64,000 nucleotides of DNA from Microbacterium psychrotolerans (lineage in GTDB: Bacteria > Actinomycetota > Actinomycetes > Actinomycetales > Microbacteriaceae). Below the pieces are notes generated by a model, which was not told the DNA's origin, ran no database searches, and was given only the letters and a program-made list of their open reading frames with translations. Shown here in pieces: positions 24,787 through 33,611 of this stretch; position 1 is the first letter of the stretch; each line of letters begins with the position of its first letter. The position numbers and the translations under genes were made by a program. The stretch lies in contig NZ_JAVFWO010000002.1 in the NCBI RefSeq assembly GCF_031085295.1, positions 186,001 through 250,000 on the forward strand, in the 5' to 3' direction.

Positions 24787-26022
24787 ATGACGAAGCCCAA
24801 CCTCGAGGTCGCCCAGACGACGACCACTCGACGCGCCGGAGCCTGGCAGGCGACCCTCCTGCTGGCCGGCAGCTGCATGCCCGTGATGGGGTCCGTCCTC
24901 ATCACTCCGGTCCTGCCCCAGCTCTCCGCGCACTTCGGCGACGAGCCTGGCGCGGACGTGCTGGTGCCGATGATCGTCGCGATCCCGGCGCTGATGATCG
25001 CGCTGTTCGCGCCGTTCGCCGGGCAGATCATCGACCGCACCGGTCGCAAGACCCTGCTGGTCGTGGCGATGTTCGCCTACGCCGTGGCCGGCACGGTGCC
25101 GGCGTGGCTCGACAACCTGACCGGCATCCTGATCAGCCGTGCCTTCGTGGGCCTCTTCGAAGCGGCCATCATGACCGTCTGCACGACGCTCATCGTGGAC
25201 TACTTCCACGAGGAGCACCGCCGCAACAGGTACCTCAGCCTGCAGACCGTCGCCACGACCCTCGGCGCGACCGTGTTCATCGCCCTCGGCGGCGCGGTCG
25301 GCTCGGCGGGCTGGCATGCGCCGTTCTGGATCTACGCCATCGCGATCCCGATCGCCGTCGCCATGGTGTTCTCGCTGTGGGAGCCTGGCCGCGGCGACTC
25401 CACCGACCTCCACGTACCCGCCGGCGAGAAGGCCCGCGTGCCGTGGCGCATCCTCGGCCTGCCGCTCGTGGTCACCGTCTTCGCCGGCTTCACCTTCTAC
25501 GTCATGGTCATCGAGGTCAGCTACCTCGTCGTCGGCACCGGCGTGGCCGCCGACGACACGGCCACGATCGGCCTGGTCGCCGCGATCGCCTCGCTCGCCA
25601 CGGCGGGCGGCGCCTTCACCTTCCCGCGGATCGCGAAGGCCGGCACGCGGCTGCAGCTCCCGCTGGCGTTCGGGCTCCAGGCCGTCGGCATGATCATCGT
25701 GTGGCTCTTCGGCGGCTTCGCCGGGGTGCTGGTCGGCGCGATCGTCGCGGGCTATGGCTCGGGCATCCTGCTGCCTTCGCTCGTCACGTGGGTGGTGGCG
25801 CGGACCCGGTTCGAGGAGCGTGGCCGGGCGACCGGCTGGTGGACCGCATCGTTCTTCTTCGGGCAGTTCCTCACGCCGCTGCTGATGGGCGCGATCACGG
25901 CCGCCACCGGGGCCCCGTTGCCTGTCGCCGTGGGCATCGTGGGTATCGCGGCCGCGATCGTCGCCGCGATCCTCGCCGTCGTCCTGCGCCGGCAGCGGCC
26001 TGCTCCCGTCGCAGCCGCCTGA
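24787..26022 (+). CDS. MFS transporter
   Basis: A 411-residue carrier with about 12 hydrophobic helices. The loop between helices 2 and 3 carries the MFS motif GQIIDRTGRKTLL (about 79-91). The central loop (about 198-220) separates the two halves. ATG 24787 has a strong ribosome site (GAAGGAGAT). It resembles drug/H+ antiporters more than sugar carriers, but the substrate is unknown. It stands alone between two terminators. Confidence 0.85.
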   Translation: MTKPNLEVAQTTTTRRAGAWQATLLLAGSCMPVMGSVLITPVLPQLSAHFGDEPGADVLVPMIVAIPALMIALFAPFAGQIIDRTGRKTLLVVAMFAYAVAGTVPAWLDNLTGILISRAFVGLFEAAIMTVCTTLIVDYFHEEHRRNRYLSLQTVATTLGATVFIALGGAVGSAGWHAPFWIYAIAIPIAVAMVFSLWEPGRGDSTDLHVPAGEKARVPWRILGLPLVVTVFAGFTFYVMVIEVSYLVVGTGVAADDTATIGLVAAIASLATAGGAFTFPRIAKAGTRLQLPLAFGLQAVGMIIVWLFGGFAGVLVGAIVAGYGSGILLPSLVTWVVARTRFEERGRATGWWTASFFFGQFLTPLLMGAITAATGAPLPVAVGIVGIAAAIVAAILAVVLRRQRPAPVAAA

Positions 26023-26031
26023 TCGACGCGG

Positions 26032-26065
26032 AAGGGCCGGATCGTCCGTGGACGATCCGGCCCTT
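26032..26065 (+). terminator. Hairpin terminator after the MFS gene
   Basis: A perfect 16-bp inverted repeat (AAGGGCCGGATCGTCC and its complement) with a 2-nt centre, followed by TTCCC. It lies 10 bases after the stop. Confidence 0.75.
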
Positions 26066-26125
26066 TCCCGTTCCTGCGGGTACTCGGCATCGGCGGTGAC
26101 GGCCGCTGGCCCGACGGGGTCCGTG

Positions 26126-26214
26126 TCACTGCGCGTCGGCCTAGCGGTGTCGAAGCCGCCGCCTCGACCGGGAACGCGTCAGTGCGTGTCGGACTCGCGG
26201 TGCCGAAGCCGCGG
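26126..26214. repeat. Imperfect direct repeat duplicating the 3' end of the FAH-family gene
   Basis: Bases 26126-26161 and 26179-26214 match at 30 of 36 positions, 53 bp apart. The second copy is the last 12 codons of the FAH-family gene, including its stop. The first lies just beyond the stop and carries its own stop triplet, which looks like an old tandem duplication. Confidence 0.6.
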
Positions 26215-27165
26215 GCGCGGGCGTGCGTGGGAGACGGCGGGGGCAGGCACCGCTGCGCCGACCGTGCCGACGAGTTCGCCGATGCCCTCCACCACCATGC
26301 GCACCTCATCGCCCTCCTGCAGCGGCGGCGGCACGAGACCGCCGTTGCGGCCCCACAGCTCGCCGAGGCAGCCGCCGTTGCCGACGGTGCCACTGCCCAG
26401 CACGTCGCCGGGAACCACGCGCGAGTTGCGCGACGCGTAGGCGACGAACTCGGGGAACGGCCACCCGGCGTTCGAGACGAGGTCCTCGCCGATCAGCGCG
26501 CCGTTGACGTAGACCTCGGCGCGGATGGCGAGGAAGCCGTCGGCGTCCAGGTAGGGCTCGAGCTCGTCGGCCGTGACGATCCATGGACCGAGCGCCGTGC
26601 CGAAGTCCTTGCCCTTCGCCGGCCCGAGGCGCACCTTCATCTCACGGCCCTGCAGGTCGCGGGCGGACCAGTCGTTCATGATCGTGTAGCCGAAGACGAC
26701 GGATGCCGCATCCTCGACGGTCAGGTTCGACTCGCCGAGGTCGCGCGTTCCGCCGACGACCACGGCGACCTCCAGCTCGAAGTCGAGCCGGTCGGTGACC
26801 GGAGGGTGCAGCACGTCGTCGGGACCGAGGATCGTGTGAGGGTTCGTGAAGTAGAACGTCGGCGCCTCGTACCACTCGTCGGCCACGTGGCTCTTGCCCT
26901 CGACGCCGGCGCTCACCCCTTCGACGTGCTCCTCGAAGGCGACGAAGTCGCGGACGGATGCCGGCACCAGGGGCGCGAGCAGCCGCACGTCCGCGAGCGG
27001 TGCGCCGGTGCTCGCCTCGACCCGTGCGAACGCCGCGTGGGCGGCATCCAGGCCCTCCGTCAGCACATCGGTGACCGTCAGGCCATCGGGGAAGGCGACG
27101 ACCCGATCGCCGACGACGAACCCCTCGTCGACGATCCCGTCATGACTCCAGCGGGCGATTCTCAT
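26179..27165 (-). CDS. Fumarylacetoacetate hydrolase (FAH) family protein
   Basis: A 328-residue enzyme. The N-terminal cap is about 1-70. The catalytic FAH domain has FELEVAVVVG (metal ligands, about 130-140), YTIMNDWSARDLQ (about 162-174), a Lys in KGKDFGTALGPW, and GDVLGSGTVGNG (about 268-279). Members cleave C-C bonds or decarboxylate and isomerise beta-diketo acids in aromatic and sugar-acid catabolism. It is 30 bp downstream of an MBL-fold gene in the operon 29324-26179, divergent from a LysR gene. The C-terminus ends in an Arg/His-rich tail. The substrate is unknown. Confidence 0.85.
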   Translation of the reverse strand: MRIARWSHDGIVDEGFVVGDRVVAFPDGLTVTDVLTEGLDAAHAAFARVEASTGAPLADVRLLAPLVPASVRDFVAFEEHVEGVSAGVEGKSHVADEWYEAPTFYFTNPHTILGPDDVLHPPVTDRLDFELEVAVVVGGTRDLGESNLTVEDAASVVFGYTIMNDWSARDLQGREMKVRLGPAKGKDFGTALGPWIVTADELEPYLDADGFLAIRAEVYVNGALIGEDLVSNAGWPFPEFVAYASRNSRVVPGDVLGSGTVGNGGCLGELWGRNGGLVPPPLQEGDEVRMVVEGIGELVGTVGAAVPAPAVSHARPRPRLRHRESDTH

Positions 27166-27195
27166 TCGGGTGTCCCCTCTGTCGGCCTGAGCGCG

Positions 27196-28092
27196 TCAGG
27201 CGTGGCACTCCAGCGGCTGTGCGCCGTTGTACTCGTACATGTCCTGCCAGGCGGCCGGGATATCGGGCTCCCCACCCTCTGCTTCGGCGATCGCGCGATG
27301 AAGATTCCCCACGATCCGCTCCTTCTCCGCCAGTTCCGCGAAGCGACCCAGGTCGAGGCGGCGTGCCGCCTCGAGCGGGGAGAGTCCGCGAGCGCGGGCG
27401 TCCGCCGCAGCGTCGATCAGGAACCGCAGATAGTCGGCGACCGGAGCGAACAGCTCCGGCCCGCCGACCGGGCCGTGGCCGGGCACGACGATCTCGGGTT
27501 CCAGCGCCGCCATCTGCTCCAGGGCGCGCAGCCAGCCGGCGGGCGACCCCGACACCGCGAACGGCGTGCCGCCGTGGAAGACCAGGTCGCCGGTGAAGAG
27601 CACCCGCTCCCCGGGCAGCCAGACGTACGAGTCGCCCGTCGTGTGCGCCGGCGTCCCCGGGTGCCGCACCTCGATCCGCCGCCCTTCGGGCGCGATCGTC
27701 AGCCGATCGTCGAACACGACGGTCGGGAGCCGCGGCGTGACGTCGCCCTGCACGAACGGCGTGAAGATGTGCGGTGCGAGCCGGTGGGGAGCGCGCAGGT
27801 CATCGGCGACCCGGCGATGCGCGATGATCTCGGCGTCAGGCAGCAGCGAGGCGCCGTTGCAGTGATCGGGGTGGGAGTGCGTGAGGACCACCCGCCGGAT
27901 GGGCGAAGACGCGACCTCCGCGGCCGCATCCAGGTACGCGCGCGTCCTCTCGGCCGTCGAGGTGACGTCGATGCTCGTGGCGCCGTTCGCGTCGTCGACG
28001 AGCCCCGTGTTGTTGATCATCCACCCGCCGTCGGGCTGGACATACGCCCAGACACCTTCCGCGAGCTGCTGCATCTGCGGGGCGTCGGTCAT
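27196..28092 (-). CDS. MBL-fold metallohydrolase
   Basis: A 298-residue metallo-beta-lactamase-fold enzyme. The metal motif THSHPDHCNGA (about 73-83) has the HxHxDH pattern. Further ligands are His in GTPAHTTGD, Asp in LFTGDLVFHG, and His in VVPGHGPVGG. Its start overlaps the upstream MFS stop by 4 bp (ATGA), so translation is coupled. A C-terminal helical extension (about 225-298) may shape the active site. It is probably a hydrolase or thioesterase step between uptake and the FAH-family enzyme. Confidence 0.85.
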   Translation of the reverse strand: MTDAPQMQQLAEGVWAYVQPDGGWMINNTGLVDDANGATSIDVTSTAERTRAYLDAAAEVASSPIRRVVLTHSHPDHCNGASLLPDAEIIAHRRVADDLRAPHRLAPHIFTPFVQGDVTPRLPTVVFDDRLTIAPEGRRIEVRHPGTPAHTTGDSYVWLPGERVLFTGDLVFHGGTPFAVSGSPAGWLRALEQMAALEPEIVVPGHGPVGGPELFAPVADYLRFLIDAAADARARGLSPLEAARRLDLGRFAELAEKERIVGNLHRAIAEAEGGEPDIPAAWQDMYEYNGAQPLECHA

Positions 28093-29324
28093 TCGGTCTT
28101 CTCCTTGGCGAAGCGCGGCAGCGTGAGGAGGATGACGGTGGCGACCACCATCATCGTCGCGGCCGTGATGAGCGGGATGTCGTAGCTGCCGGTGGCGTCG
28201 AACGCGAAGCCGGCGGTGACCGGGCCGAACGCGCTTCCGATCATGAACACGCTGTAGACGATGCTGTACAGGATGCCGAAGGCTCGCGGGCCGAAGTACC
28301 GCGAGCTCAGGTACCCCATCAGGTCGATCTCGGCGCCGAATCCGATGCCGATGAGGAGCGCGGTCAGGGGAGCGGCGCTTGGGCCTGCCCACAGCAGGAG
28401 AAGGCATCCGAGCGCGGCGGCGAGGAAGAGGGGAACGGCGACGTACGTGGCGTAGAACCGGTCGAACAGCCAGCCGATCAGCGGCCGGGCGATGACGGTT
28501 CCCACGCCCACCAACGACGACAGGAACGCGGCCCGCACGGGGTCGACCCCCGAGTCGATCAGCAGCGGCACGAAATGCGGCACCATCGTGAGCAGCGCCC
28601 AGCCGAGCAGGAAGAACACCACGCACAGGCTCCAGAAGGCGCGGTTGCGCAGCGCTGCGGCGACGGTGAGGCCCGGCAGGGTGGAGCGGTCGACGGCGGC
28701 GACGGACGCCGGCGCGCTCAGACGGGCGAAGAAGACGAGCACGAACGGCAGCGCGCCGAGCAGAGCCATCGTGAGGTAGGCCGCGCGCCAGCCGTTGTCG
28801 GCGATCACGATGCCCATGAGCGGTGGCAGGAACAGGCCTGCTGCGCCGAGGCCGCCCGCGACGATGCCGAGCGCGATGCCGCGGCGCCTGTCGAACTTGT
28901 CGACCACGGCCTTGGAGTACGTCACCGCCGAAGTGCCGGCGCCCAGGATTCCCGCGAGAGCGTAGAACGTGAGGAACGTCGCGAGATTCGAGGTGAACAG
29001 GCCGATCATGACCAGCACCAGCACGAAGAGCGGGATCGAGACGAGGGCGACGCGCTTGACACCGAGCCGATCCAGGAACCGACCGACGAAGGGAAGGGCC
29101 GCCGCGAGTCCGAGAGAGCTGACCAGCGACGCGAGGTTGATCTCGCCTCGGCCCCATCCGAACTCCGCCTGCAGCGGCACGACCATCGTGCCGAGGATGT
29201 AGCCCAGCGAGCTGAGCCCGACCGCCGCGCCGATCGTGCTGAACACGAGCGTCGGCCATCCCCGTCGGAATTCAGCGGTCGGCGCCGCCTGGGCTGAAGT
29301 GTGCGTACTGATCGTCTCGGCCAT
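28089..29324 (-). CDS. MFS transporter, probably for an organic acid
   Basis: A 411-residue carrier with about 12 hydrophobic helices. GRFLDRLGVKRVAL (about 75-88) is the loop 2-3 motif and DKFDRRRGIALGI (about 142-154) follows helix 5, a pattern seen in monocarboxylate and oxalate/formate-type MFS proteins. ATG 29324 is chosen; the frame to 29426 adds unlikely residues. It is the first gene of an MFS-MBL-FAH operon divergent from a LysR regulator, so it probably imports the compound degraded by the next two enzymes. Confidence 0.8.
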   Translation of the reverse strand: MAETISTHTSAQAAPTAEFRRGWPTLVFSTIGAAVGLSSLGYILGTMVVPLQAEFGWGRGEINLASLVSSLGLAAALPFVGRFLDRLGVKRVALVSIPLFVLVLVMIGLFTSNLATFLTFYALAGILGAGTSAVTYSKAVVDKFDRRRGIALGIVAGGLGAAGLFLPPLMGIVIADNGWRAAYLTMALLGALPFVLVFFARLSAPASVAAVDRSTLPGLTVAAALRNRAFWSLCVVFFLLGWALLTMVPHFVPLLIDSGVDPVRAAFLSSLVGVGTVIARPLIGWLFDRFYATYVAVPLFLAAALGCLLLLWAGPSAAPLTALLIGIGFGAEIDLMGYLSSRYFGPRAFGILYSIVYSVFMIGSAFGPVTAGFAFDATGSYDIPLITAATMMVVATVILLTLPRFAKEKTE

Positions 29325-29404
29325 GAGGGTGCTGGTTCCTTCACCGGTGAAGTGGATGCCGCGCCCCGGCGCGCGACGCTCCATGGTTTCAGCGGCGTAG
29401 TATT

Positions 29405-29449
29405 CATGCAATCTGCAATCGAGCATGCGTGGTATCCATGCGATGGATA
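29405..29449. promoter_or_regulatory. Two dyads between divergent genes, probable LysR binding sites
   Basis: CATGC-N13-GCATG (29405-29427) and TATCCAT-GCG-ATGGATA (29433-29449) lie between the divergent MFS operon and LysR gene. The second contains TCCATGCGATGGA, a symmetrical T-N11-A LysR box, and ends 11 bp before the LysR start, which suggests autorepression. Confidence 0.6.
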
Positions 29450-29460
29450 GTTGGAGCCCA

Positions 29461-30408
29461 ATGGCGACGTTCGACCTGAACCTGCTGCGTCCGCTCCTGG
29501 TGCTGCTCGAGGAGCGGAACGTGACCCGCGCGGCCGAGCGGCTGCATCTCAGCCAGCCGGCGACGTCGGCCGCGCTGGCCAGGCTGCGCCGGCACTACGA
29601 CGACGACCTGCTGGTGCGCGCCGGCCGCACGATGCAGCTGACGCCGTTCGCGCGGGATCTGCTTCCTGCGGTGAGTCGCGCCGTTGCCGAGTTGGAACCG
29701 GTGATCGACCGGAAGGAGTCGTTCGACCCCGCTGAGACGGAACGCCGCTTCGTCATCGGCGCCACCGACTACATGACGGCGATCCTCGCCGGGCCTTTGC
29801 TGCGGACCTTCTCGGCAGAGGCGCCGCGGGCGTCCGTCGACTTCGTGCCGCAGCCGGAGCGCGACGGAACGCTCAGCCCGTACAGCCGGGTGGACCTGAT
29901 CGTCGGCCCGGTCGGGTTCAACATCTCGGGTCACAGCCAGGAACTGTTCACCGACGATTTCGTCCTGATCGCCGATCCCGACAATGCGGCTCTGTCCGCA
30001 CCGGAGCCGAGCATCGCCCGCCTGTCAGAACTGCCTCACGCGATCGCGTATCTGAACGACCCCGACCGCGACAACGTGCAGGACCTTCTCCGCCGTGCCG
30101 GCATCGAGCACGTGGTCGGAGCACGTCTTTTCGGTCTCGCGTCACTCCCGCTGCTCGTGTCGGGCACCGAGATGGTGGCGCTGGTGCCCCGGATGCTGGC
30201 CGCCAAGGCGTCTCGCACGCTGCATCTCTCGATCTTCGAGCTGCCCCAGGGCTTCACGATCCCGATGACGGAGTGCGTCTACTGGCATCCGCGGGACGAC
30301 GAGGATGCCGCCCTCGTGTGGCTGCGCGCGGCGCTGATGCGCACCGTTCCCGCCCTGTCGCGCGAACCCAGCGGGCCGCTCCCGAAGCGTCTGCGCATGA
30401 CGGGATAG
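29461..30408 (+). CDS. LysR-family transcriptional regulator
   Basis: A 315-residue LysR protein. The winged helix-turn-helix is at about residues 5-65 (LNLLRPLLVLLEERNVTRAA, then LHLSQPATSAALARLR), followed by a linker and a periplasmic-binding-like effector domain (about 90-300). It is of the NodD/NahR-like subgroup with a DLLVRxGR wing. ATG 29461 has GGAG six bases upstream; ATG 29443 is a possible earlier start. It is divergent from the MFS-MBL-FAH operon and very likely controls it in response to the imported acid. Confidence 0.9.
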   Translation: MATFDLNLLRPLLVLLEERNVTRAAERLHLSQPATSAALARLRRHYDDDLLVRAGRTMQLTPFARDLLPAVSRAVAELEPVIDRKESFDPAETERRFVIGATDYMTAILAGPLLRTFSAEAPRASVDFVPQPERDGTLSPYSRVDLIVGPVGFNISGHSQELFTDDFVLIADPDNAALSAPEPSIARLSELPHAIAYLNDPDRDNVQDLLRRAGIEHVVGARLFGLASLPLLVSGTEMVALVPRMLAAKASRTLHLSIFELPQGFTIPMTECVYWHPRDDEDAALVWLRAALMRTVPALSREPSGPLPKRLRMTG

Positions 30409-30428
30409 GCCCGAACGGTGAGCACCAG

Positions 30429-30456
30429 GAAGGGCGGTCCTCACGAACCGCCCTTC
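30429..30456. terminator. Bidirectional hairpin terminator
   Basis: The 10-bp inverted repeat GAAGGGCGGT / ACCGCCCTTC with an 8-nt loop lies between the convergent LysR and MFS genes. Confidence 0.75.
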
Positions 30457-30494
30457 TGCCGTCGCGGTGGCGTGCGCTGCGACCGGTGGACGTC

Positions 30495-31727
30495 TCAGGC
30501 AGCGTCGCCGACGAGCACGGCGGCGGCCTCGTCGGCGGCATCCGCTTCGCGCTCGTCGATGCGGGCGAGGGCCCGTCGGCCGAAGAGGATCGTCGCGGTG
30601 GCGACCACGATGGATGCCGCGGCGAACAGGTACGGCACCGTCGGACCGTAGGCGTGCCACAACCAGGCGGCGAGCGGGGGAGCGGCGGCACCACCGAGGA
30701 ACCTGACGGCCGAGTACGACGACGACGCGACGGAGCGGGGGAGGTCGGTCGCCTCCATGACGGACTCCGTCAGCACGGTGTTCATGATGCCGAGCAGCAG
30801 CCCGCCGACGATGATGCAGACGACCAGCGCCGTCGCGTCATCGACGAGGATGCCGGCAACGACGAGATCGATCGCCAGCAGCGGCAGAGTCAGCAGCATC
30901 ACGGTCGTCCGTGCCAGCAACCGCAGCAGCAGGGGCGCGACCCACACGCTCGTGATCGCCAGCGCCACACCCCAGCCGAAGAATGTGAAGCCGATTCCCA
31001 TGGCGCCGAAGCCGAGCGGGAACGGCGAGAACGCCAGCAGCACGAAGAAGCCGATGTTGTAGAACAGCGCGGTCACGGCGAGCACCGCGAGCGATGGGAT
31101 GCGCAGCGCCTTGAACGGCGCGGACAGCGGCACGGGGACGGGCTTCTCGGCGGGTCCGCGCAGCAGCACGAGCACCGCGACGAAGGCGACCGCCATGAGC
31201 ACGACGACGCCGAAGAACGGGCCGCGCCAGCTCAGCTCGCCGAGGACGCCGCCGAGGAGCGGGCCGATCGCGATGCCGAGACCGAGAGCCGCCTCGTACA
31301 GGACGATGGCGGCGCTGCTCCCGCCGGATGCCGCACCGACGATGGTCGCGAGCGCGGTCGAGATGAACAGTGCGTTGCCGAGGCCCCAGCCTGCCCGGAA
31401 GCCGATGATCGCATCGACGCTGCCGCTCAGGGAGCACAGCAGCGCGAACGCGACGATGAGGGCGAGACCGATGAGGAGGGTCGCCTTCGCGCCGATGCGG
31501 CTCGAGATCCAGCTGGTGACGAGCATCGCCAGGCCGGTCACGAGCAGGTAGCTCGTGAAGAGCAGCTCCGTCTGCACGGGGCTCGCCTCGAGCGACTCTG
31601 CGATGGCGGGAAGGATGGGGTCGACCAGGCCGATGCCCATGAAGGCCACGACGCAGGCGAACGCGACGGCCCAGACCTGCGCGGGCTGACGCCACACCGA
31701 GACAGCCGTACCGCCGTGCGCGCTCAT
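30495..31727 (-). CDS. MFS transporter, drug-efflux-like
   Basis: A 410-residue carrier with about 12 helices. VDPILPAIAESLEASPVQTE (about 34-53) is typical of drug:H+ antiporters, and ISSRIGAKATLLIGL is the loop 2-3 region. Its start overlaps the MarR stop by 4 bp (ATGA), so it is coupled to that repressor. The MarR-efflux pairing suggests induction by the compound it exports. The substrate is unknown. Confidence 0.85.
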   Translation of the reverse strand: MSAHGGTAVSVWRQPAQVWAVAFACVVAFMGIGLVDPILPAIAESLEASPVQTELLFTSYLLVTGLAMLVTSWISSRIGAKATLLIGLALIVAFALLCSLSGSVDAIIGFRAGWGLGNALFISTALATIVGAASGGSSAAIVLYEAALGLGIAIGPLLGGVLGELSWRGPFFGVVVLMAVAFVAVLVLLRGPAEKPVPVPLSAPFKALRIPSLAVLAVTALFYNIGFFVLLAFSPFPLGFGAMGIGFTFFGWGVALAITSVWVAPLLLRLLARTTVMLLTLPLLAIDLVVAGILVDDATALVVCIIVGGLLLGIMNTVLTESVMEATDLPRSVASSSYSAVRFLGGAAAPPLAAWLWHAYGPTVPYLFAAASIVVATATILFGRRALARIDEREADAADEAAAVLVGDAA

Positions 31728-32182
31728 CGGGCCGCCTCCGCGGCGTCCACGACGGGGAACGTGCGCGTACGGTCGAGCTTGCGCGTCAGGACGGCGGCCG
31801 TCGTCCGCAGTGCGGCCCATTCCGCCGGCTCGAGGTCGTCGAAGTGCGGCGCGAGCGCGGCGGTCAGCTGCAGCAGCCATGTCTGCAGCGCCTCCAGGCC
31901 GAGCGGTGTCACCTCGACGACCGTGGCGCGCGAGTCCGCGGCATCCGCCGTCTTCGCGACCAGCCCGTGCTCGGTCATCTGGCCGACGAGCCGGGTCATG
32001 CCGGGCTGCGTCACGCGGCTGAGGCGGGCCAGCTCACCGACCCTCAGCGCGCCATGGTCGCGGAGGATCGTGAGGGTGCGCCACTGCGCAGCGGGTGTCT
32101 CGTTCGCTGTCTCGAGCGCCGCGACGCGGGTCAGCGCGTGGGCGGCGACGATGAGGGTCTCGATGTCCTGATCGTGTGTCAC
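31724..32182 (-). CDS. MarR-family transcriptional regulator
   Basis: A 152-residue MarR protein. The winged helix-turn-helix is at about residues 35-100 (LRVGELARLSRVTQPGMTRLV, then the wing DAADSRATVVEVTPLG). GTG 32182 lies six bases after TATGCT (32194-32189), so a leaderless mRNA is predicted; no Shine-Dalgarno is visible. It is translationally coupled to the MFS gene. A 24-bp near-perfect palindrome covers its promoter and is probably its own operator. The divergent HAAT operon could also be affected. Confidence 0.85.
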   Translation of the reverse strand: MTHDQDIETLIVAAHALTRVAALETANETPAAQWRTLTILRDHGALRVGELARLSRVTQPGMTRLVGQMTEHGLVAKTADAADSRATVVEVTPLGLEALQTWLLQLTAALAPHFDDLEPAEWAALRTTAAVLTRKLDRTRTFPVVDAAEAAR

Positions 32183-32192
32183 CGAACAAGCA

Positions 32193-32216
32193 TACCGCTG
32201 GTATATACCTGCGGTA
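32193..32216. promoter_or_regulatory. 24-bp palindrome, probable MarR operator
   Basis: TACCGC...GCGGTA arms flank the perfect inner palindrome GGTATATACC; only one symmetrical pair is mismatched in 24 bp. It overlaps the -10 box (TATGCT) of the MarR gene, so binding should block transcription of marR-mfs. Confidence 0.75.
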
Positions 32217-32385
32217 TCCAAATCAGCCCACGTCCCGATTGGATAACGACACCTCGGCGACATGCCCCTCGACTTGCGCCGGGGCCGCGCGTTTCCTAGA
32301 TTGCAAGAACCTGAATCGGATCTCATGTTTGAGACGAAGCACCGGTTCCAGGCACCAGATCCTTCCAATGGGGAAAGGCACGCAC

Positions 32386-33585
32386 ATGCGGGTTACGAAG
32401 AAGTTGCTCCTGGGCTCCGTGGTCGTCACGGCAGCGCTGGCCCTGGCGGCGTGCGCGCCGTCGGCCGAGCCGAGCGGGGAGTCCACCGACGGAGGCGGAC
32501 CCGAAGAGGTCACCGTCGGCATCGTCACGAGCGAATCCGGTCCGCTCGCCGGGTATGGCAAGCAGTACCTCGACGGGTTCCAGGCCGGCCTGGACTACGC
32601 CACCGACGGCACGGGCGAGATCGACGGCACGACCATCACCATCGAGAACCGCGATGACGCGGGAGACCCCGACAAGGCGGTCACCGCCGTCAAGGAGCTC
32701 ATCGGCGAGGGCGTCAACATCATCGCCGGCACGGCGTCGTCGGGCGTGGCGCTCGCGGTCGCCGAACAGGCCGAGCAGAACAAGGTGCTGTACATCTCCG
32801 GCCCGGCCGCCGCCGACGCGATCACCGGCATCAACGACTACACGTTCCGCTCCGGCCGTCAGAGCGCGCAGGATGTCGCCACCGCGGGCACATTCCTCGA
32901 CGACATCGAGGGCAAGACGGTGACCGTGTTCGCCCAGGACAACGCCTTCGGACAGGGCAACGTCGCCGCCGTCGAGGCGATCCTCGGCGGCAAGGGCGCC
33001 ACCGTCAACTCGGTGCTCGTCGCGGAGGACGCCACCGAGTTCACGCCGTTCGCGCAGCAGGTGCTCGCCGGCAGCCCCGACCTCGTGTTCGTCGCGTGGG
33101 CCGGCGCGACATCGGGCGCGATGTGGCAGGCGATGAGCCAGCAGGGCGTCCTCGACGAGATCCCGGTCGTGACCGGGCTCGGCGACTCGGCGACGTTCGG
33201 CGCCTACGGCGAGGCATCGGAGAAGATCAACTTCCTGAACCACTACTTCCCGGGAGCTCCCGACAACGACGTCAACACCGCGATGGTGGAGGCGATCGAG
33301 GACGCGGGCGGCACGGCCGACCTGTTCAGCCCCGATGGCTTCAACGCGGCGATCATGATCGTCCAGGCGATCAAGGAGGGCCAGGGAGACGTCGACGCGA
33401 TGGTGTCCGCGCTCGAGGGCTTCGAGTTCGAGGGGCCGAAGGGCGCGATGACGGTCCGCGAGAGCGACCACGCCCTCATCCAGGAGATGTACCAGGCCAA
33501 GCTCGTCGCGAAGGACGGCACGTTCGTGCCCGAGCTCGTCGACACGGTCTCGGCCGATGACGTGGCGCCGGCCGAGGCCGAGTAA
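32386..33585 (+). CDS. Branched-chain-amino-acid-type (HAAT) ABC substrate-binding lipoprotein
   Basis: A 399-residue LivK-like protein. Signal peptide with lipobox ALAAC (Cys22). The type I periplasmic-binding fold follows: VGIVTSESGPLAGYGKQYLD (about 46-65), DDAGDPDKA, GTASSGVALAVAEQ, and QDNAFGQGNVAAVEA near the hinge. ATG 32386 is chosen for its lysine-rich signal start (MRVTKK) with AAGG upstream. It is the first gene of the long operon to 41282. HAAT systems carry amino acids, urea, amides or aromatic and carboxylic acids; the downstream CoA genes favour a carboxylic acid. Confidence 0.85.
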   Translation: MRVTKKLLLGSVVVTAALALAACAPSAEPSGESTDGGGPEEVTVGIVTSESGPLAGYGKQYLDGFQAGLDYATDGTGEIDGTTITIENRDDAGDPDKAVTAVKELIGEGVNIIAGTASSGVALAVAEQAEQNKVLYISGPAAADAITGINDYTFRSGRQSAQDVATAGTFLDDIEGKTVTVFAQDNAFGQGNVAAVEAILGGKGATVNSVLVAEDATEFTPFAQQVLAGSPDLVFVAWAGATSGAMWQAMSQQGVLDEIPVVTGLGDSATFGAYGEASEKINFLNHYFPGAPDNDVNTAMVEAIEDAGGTADLFSPDGFNAAIMIVQAIKEGQGDVDAMVSALEGFEFEGPKGAMTVRESDHALIQEMYQAKLVAKDGTFVPELVDTVSADDVAPAEAE

Positions 33586-33611
33586 CGGCATCCGGCGACC
33601 CATGTCGGCGA

